NCBI GenBank assembly: GCA_046598935.1
Contig: JBKJHW010000114.1
Span: 1-42,720, forward strand
Length of the DNA stretch: 42,720 nucleotides
From: SCUN01 sp046598935
Lineage (GTDB): Bacteria; Acidobacteriota; Vicinamibacteria; Vicinamibacterales; SCN-69-37
Reading direction: 5' to 3'
Positions within the stretch are counted from its first letter, which is position 1. Each line of letters begins with the position of its first letter. A program made the position numbers and the translations under genes. The notes beneath the pieces are model-generated. The model searched no databases and was not told where the DNA came from. It saw only the letters and a program-made list of their open reading frames with translations. Shown piece after piece: positions 38,752-42,720 of the stretch.

Positions 38752-40680
38752 ATGTGCGGCATCGTCGGCGTATTTGATTTCGCGGGGCCCGGCGGCCTCG
38801 ACGAAACGCTCGTGTCGTCGATGCGCGACTCGATGGCGCATCGCGGCCCGGACGGCGCGGGTGTGTTCGTGGCTCCGGACGGCCGCCTCGGTCTCGGTCA
38901 TCGGCGCCTCGCAATCCTGGACGTCACGCCGAGCGGCCACCAGCCGATGTTCACGCCGGATCGTCGCTACGCGATGGTGTTCAACGGCGAGATCTATAAC
39001 TTCCGTGAAATTCGCGCCGAACTCGAAGCGCAGGGCCGCCGGTTCGTCAGCCAGAGCGACACAGAGGTGTTGCTCGATCTCTACGCGCACGAAGGGCCCT
39101 CGATGTTGACCCGGCTCCGCGGCATGTTCGCCATGGCCATCTGGGACCGGCAGGATCGCAGATTGTGGATGGCGCGCGACCGGGTCGGCGTGAAGCCGCT
39201 TTACTACGCCGTCGTCAACGGGCGATTCGTCTTCGCGTCGGAAATCAAAGCGATCCTCGCGATGCCGGGTGTGCCGCGACGCGTCGACCCAGTCAGCCTC
39301 TATCACTACTTTTCGTTCCTCACGACGCCGGCGCCGCGGACGATGTTCGAAGGCATCTCGAAGCTGGAGCCGGGCAGCACGCTGACCGTCGATGCCGACG
39401 GCACGATGCGGACGGCCGAGTTTTGGGACCCGTTCGACGGTGTCGTCGACGAGCCCGTCGACGACACGCTGCCGGATCGCGTGCGTGCCACGCTCAAGGA
39501 CGCGGTTCGCTATCGCATGGTCAGCGATGTGCCGTTCGGCGTGTTTCTGTCCGGTGGTGTCGACTCGAGCGCAAATACCGCGCTGATGTCGCAGTTGATC
39601 CCCGAGCCGGTGCAGACGTTCTCCATCGGCTTCGATCAGCAGGACGCGTACAACGAATTCCGATACGCGCGCCAGGTCGCCGATCTCTACAAGACCGATC
39701 ATCACGAGCTGACAATCACGCGCAAAGACCTCCTGGGTTTTCTGCCGCAATTGATCCATCACCAGGATGAGCCGATCGCCGATCCGGTGTGTGTGCCCGT
39801 GTATTTCGTCGCCAAGCTTGCCAAGGACTGCGGCGTGACCGTGTGCCAGGTCGGCGAAGGCGCCGACGAGCTGTTCTGCGGGTATCCCGGTTGGGCGAGC
39901 GCGTTGAACACATCGGCGTGGAGCCGGCGACTGTCTTCGATTCCGGCGGCGGTGCGCGAGCTTGCGCCGGCCGCGTTGCGCGCCGCCGGCTATGGCGACA
40001 CCGGCCGCTACGAGATGATCCGCCGCGGCGCGGCCGGCGAACTCGTGTTCCGCGGAGGCGCCGAAGCATTTTCCGACGCCCAGAAGCAGCGCATGATCGG
40101 CCCGGCCCTCCGTGACGCGGTTGGCGACGCGTCGTCGTACGACGTGATTCGCGCGATCCGCACCCGGTTCGAAGCGAAACGCCGTGGCGCCGGCGACGAG
40201 TTGTCGTGGATGACGTACCTCGATCTGCGTCTTCGCCTGCCGGAATTACTGCTGATGCGCGTCGACAAGATGACGATGGCGACTGCGGTCGAGGCGCGGG
40301 TGCCGTTTCTCGATCATCACCTGATCCGGCTGGTGCTGGGCTTGCCCGCGGAAGCGAAAATTCCACAGGGCCGGTTGAAGCATCTGCTCAAGCTCGCAGT
40401 GAAGGACTTGCTGCCGCCGAATATTCTCGACCGGCCGAAGCAGGGGTTCCGCGTGCCGGTGGATGAGTGGTTCCTGCAAGAGCTCGGCGGTTTTGTCCGC
40501 ACGATCATCGACGAGTTCATCGCGAAAACCGGATACCTGGTGCCGAACGTCGCGAGCGTGTTCTCGCGGCCGCTCACAGGCGCACAGACCTGGTATCTCC
40601 TGAATCTGGCGCTGTGGCACCGCCACTGGATCGAGCAGTTGCCGCTGCCGGACATCGCCGAGCTGGAAGTGTGTCAGTAA
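38752..40680 (+). CDS. asnB: Asparagine synthetase (glutamine-hydrolysing)
   Basis: A 642-residue AsnB-type protein. Cys2 follows the initiator (MCGIVGVFDF), the nucleophile of the glutaminase half, with RGPDGAGVF and FNGEIYNFREIR further on. The synthetase half has the ATP loop FLSGGVDSSANTALM (about 263-277), EGADELFCGYPGW and the C-terminal MDVDKM-like MRVDKMTMATAVEARVPFLDH. EPS loci often carry such genes, where they may amidate a sugar acid or a precursor. Simple asparagine production cannot be excluded. Confidence 0.93.
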   Translation: MCGIVGVFDFAGPGGLDETLVSSMRDSMAHRGPDGAGVFVAPDGRLGLGHRRLAILDVTPSGHQPMFTPDRRYAMVFNGEIYNFREIRAELEAQGRRFVSQSDTEVLLDLYAHEGPSMLTRLRGMFAMAIWDRQDRRLWMARDRVGVKPLYYAVVNGRFVFASEIKAILAMPGVPRRVDPVSLYHYFSFLTTPAPRTMFEGISKLEPGSTLTVDADGTMRTAEFWDPFDGVVDEPVDDTLPDRVRATLKDAVRYRMVSDVPFGVFLSGGVDSSANTALMSQLIPEPVQTFSIGFDQQDAYNEFRYARQVADLYKTDHHELTITRKDLLGFLPQLIHHQDEPIADPVCVPVYFVAKLAKDCGVTVCQVGEGADELFCGYPGWASALNTSAWSRRLSSIPAAVRELAPAALRAAGYGDTGRYEMIRRGAAGELVFRGGAEAFSDAQKQRMIGPALRDAVGDASSYDVIRAIRTRFEAKRRGAGDELSWMTYLDLRLRLPELLLMRVDKMTMATAVEARVPFLDHHLIRLVLGLPAEAKIPQGRLKHLLKLAVKDLLPPNILDRPKQGFRVPVDEWFLQELGGFVRTIIDEFIAKTGYLVPNVASVFSRPLTGAQTWYLLNLALWHRHWIEQLPLPDIAELEVCQ

Positions 40681-42701
40681 CGCCGATCCGTCGAAAACTG
40701 CGGACGGCGCATCGCCTGGCCTCGCGCGCGCTCAGCCGCGTGCGCGCGGCCGTCGTCGATACGCGAATCGGCGATGCCGACCTCGCGAAGGCGCTCGGCG
40801 TTCCACCAGCTGACCTCGATGCCGCCGTTACCAAGATTCGCCGTCAGCTTGCGGGACGGCTGCCGGTCGGCGCTGCGGACATTTCTAGAATTGGCGCGGC
40901 GCTCGCCGCGCACGCGCCGGACGAGACGCGCGCGCTCAGCGCCGCGGCAGAGCAGTCGCTCGTCGGCAGGTTTGATCTCCTGGGCTCGGGGCCAATCACG
41001 TTCGGTTCAAAGATCGACTGGCATGCGGATGCGCGCAGCGGCTATCGCTGGAACGCCACCGCGCACTATTCGGCGATCTCGCTCACCGGACCGGCGGGCA
41101 CCGACGTGAAGTGGCCGTGGGAACTGTCGCGCGGACAGCACCTGCCGCGGCTCGCACAAGCCGCCCTCATCACCGGCCGCCCGGAATTCGGAGCGCGTGC
41201 GATCGCCGACATCGCCGACTGGATTGACGCCAATCCGCCGGAATACGGCGTCAACTGGACGTCGGCGATGGAAGCCGCGATTCGCGCGGTGAACTGGCTC
41301 TGGGCCGTCAGTCTCCTCGCCGACCATCCGGCCCTGACTGACGATCAATTCCGTCGAGTGCTCGCGTCGCTGATCGCGCACGGCCGGTTCATTGCGGCCA
41401 ATCTCGAAGACCCGTCCGACGGCATTCGCACGAATCACTACATCGCCGGCCTTGTCGGCCTCTTGTACATCGCGCTGTTGTTGCCGGAGAATGCGGCGTC
41501 GGCTGAGTGGCGCGCGGCGGCCGAAACCGGATTGCGCGACGAGATGCGGTCGCAGGTGCTGCCCGACGGCGTGAGCTACGAGTCGAGCATTGCGTATCAC
41601 CGTCTCGTGACCGAGATGTTTTTCTCCGCCGCATTCCTGGCGCGCCACCACGGTCGCCCATGTGACGCGGCGTTCGACGCGAGGCTGCGCGCGATGGCCG
41701 CGTTCGTCGCGGCGTACACAAAACCGAACGGCCTCGCGCCTCAGCATGGCGATACTGATGATGGCCGCTTGCATGTGTTGAGCGGCTACGGCATCGCGCC
41801 AGCGTCAGACCATCGGCACATCCTCGCCCTCGCATCGCACTATTTCGCGGAGCCGGCCTGGCAAACAGCGGCGGGACCGCGATGGACGGAAGCCCTGTGG
41901 TTTGGCGGCATGCGGCAACCAGAGACGACGATGCCGCCGCAATCGGCTGAGAGTGCCGCCTTTCGAGACGCGGGTATTTTCGTTCTCCGTCACGGCGGCG
42001 ACCACGTGCTGTTCACCGCCGGCGCCGTCGGCACGCGCGGTCTGGGCAATCACAAACACAACGACGTGCTCTCATTCGAAGCCTTTCTCGACGGCGAAGA
42101 CGTCATCGTTGATCCAGGCACCTTCGAGTACGGGCGCGATCCGCAGGCACGACAGGCATTCCGCTCGACGCGCGCACACTCGACGGTTGCCGTCGATGAC
42201 GCGGAACAGAATCGGTTTGTTGAGTCGATCTTCGGACTGACGGCTGACGCGCGACCCAAGCTTGTCGACTGGCAGGGCAGCTCGTCCGGAGCGGCGGTTG
42301 AAGCCGAGCACGACGGATATTGCCGACGACCAATCGCGGTCACCCACCGGCGCCGTTTGTCGCTAGGCGGCGGTCATCAGATTCGGATCAACGATCTGTT
42401 GCTGCCCGCGAAGTCAGGCGACCGGCCGCACCGTGCGTCGTGGGCTTTGACGTTCGCTCCCGGTTGCGAAGTGGCGCCGGCTCCCGGCGGTTGGCATGTC
42501 ACGACTGCGAAGGGACGCCGGTTCGTCGTCACCTCGCCGGTCGACGCCGCGTCGGCGCGGCCGATCGAGATGGCAACCGTCATTGAGCCCGCCTGGGTGT
42601 CGCCCAGTTTTGGTGTGCGCGAGAGTTCTCAGGTCCTGCGCTGGGTGTGGCGAGGTTCGCTGCCCCTGGCCGTCGCATTCGAGATCCGGCCGGCCGCCTG
42701 A
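40671..42701 (+). CDS. Heparinase II/III-family polysaccharide lyase
   Basis: About 676 residues from GTG 40671, which overlaps the asnB stop. The N-terminal half is an alpha/alpha barrel (alginate-lyase-like) with WPWELSRGQHLPRLAQAALI, NWTSAMEAAIRAVNWLWAV and GIRTNHYIAGLVGLLY. The C-terminal half is the beta-sandwich with HGDTDDGR, GLGNHKHNDVLSFEAFLDGE (catalytic-region His) and DPGTFEYGRD. No signal peptide is visible, so it may act with other partners or be exported unusually. Such lyases in EPS loci edit or clear polymer. Confidence 0.88.
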   Translation: MSVTPIRRKLRTAHRLASRALSRVRAAVVDTRIGDADLAKALGVPPADLDAAVTKIRRQLAGRLPVGAADISRIGAALAAHAPDETRALSAAAEQSLVGRFDLLGSGPITFGSKIDWHADARSGYRWNATAHYSAISLTGPAGTDVKWPWELSRGQHLPRLAQAALITGRPEFGARAIADIADWIDANPPEYGVNWTSAMEAAIRAVNWLWAVSLLADHPALTDDQFRRVLASLIAHGRFIAANLEDPSDGIRTNHYIAGLVGLLYIALLLPENAASAEWRAAAETGLRDEMRSQVLPDGVSYESSIAYHRLVTEMFFSAAFLARHHGRPCDAAFDARLRAMAAFVAAYTKPNGLAPQHGDTDDGRLHVLSGYGIAPASDHRHILALASHYFAEPAWQTAAGPRWTEALWFGGMRQPETTMPPQSAESAAFRDAGIFVLRHGGDHVLFTAGAVGTRGLGNHKHNDVLSFEAFLDGEDVIVDPGTFEYGRDPQARQAFRSTRAHSTVAVDDAEQNRFVESIFGLTADARPKLVDWQGSSSGAAVEAEHDGYCRRPIAVTHRRRLSLGGGHQIRINDLLLPAKSGDRPHRASWALTFAPGCEVAPAPGGWHVTTAKGRRFVVTSPVDAASARPIEMATVIEPAWVSPSFGVRESSQVLRWVWRGSLPLAVAFEIRPAA

Positions 42702-42720
42702 TGTCATTCGTCTCGTTCGA
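42701..42720 (+). CDS. Start of next gene in the polysaccharide operon (partial)
   Basis: An ATG at 42701 overlaps the stop of the lyase gene (ATGA), the usual coupling in this operon. Only six codons (MSFVSF) are inside the window. The product cannot be named. Confidence 0.5.

Noticed and set aside
40467..40670. Upstream extension of the heparinase-family gene to an ATG at 40467
   Set aside because: It lies wholly inside asnB in another frame; the GTG at 40671 overlapping the asnB stop is the expected start.

Overview
The window is GC-rich bacterial chromosome from a Gram-negative organism that makes lipid A and heptose core. A VWFA-related protein of the acidobacterial type, EPS-associated regulators and many four-base start/stop overlaps suggest an Acidobacteriota member, perhaps a Vicinamibacteria-like lineage. 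That assignment is inference: the window has no 16S gene or other marker.

Layout. 1-804 is the 3' end of a CstA-type transporter. 986-5481 holds small secreted, membrane and decayed genes: a cupredoxin lipoprotein, a TPR protein, a VWFA protein, a frameshifted DUF6265-like gene, a zinc-ribbon-like protein, tiny membrane proteins and an ECF sigma-factor scrap. 5560-7152 is a HipBA toxin-antitoxin pair with an operator-like upstream region. 7290-13750 is an island bounded by a 28-bp repeat of the tRNA-Leu 3' end. It carries Fic, a truncated MerP-like gene, a DUF3800 protein, two different HNH proteins, a membrane-anchored unknown, small ORFs, a tRNA-Thr 3' fragment and two attC-like sites, but no recognisable integrase. 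13723-17363 (minus strand) is gap-pgk-tpiA-secG-tRNA-Leu(GAG). 17432-24914 (plus strand) is a lipid A/inner-core operon: waaA, lpxK, lpxL, waaF, hldA, hldC, waaC and an isoprenylcysteine-methyltransferase-like gene. tRNA-Val, tRNA-Asp, holB, pdxA and smpB follow.

From 27601 to the end is a surface-polysaccharide locus: rmlA, gmd, an FAD oxidoreductase, a YhcH-like protein, rmlD, a DegT-type aminotransferase, rmlC, a WecA-like transferase fused to a CapD-like Rossmann part, a TylF-like methyltransferase, a MarR-EPS/Rossmann regulator, a GDP-fucose-synthase-like gene, a Wzz-like protein, asnB and a heparinase-family lyase. It supplies dTDP-rhamnose (rmlB is not in the window) and GDP-deoxyhexose precursors plus chain-length and editing functions.

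The most unusual signals are the tRNA-Leu island with possible integron-cassette attC sites but no integrase; several unrelated families of short palindromic repeat arrays, one inserted in frame in lpxK and one forming a five-copy 19-bp array just before rmlA; and an 18-bp tandem duplication that gives a minimal upstream ORF copying the first codons of the TylF-like gene.
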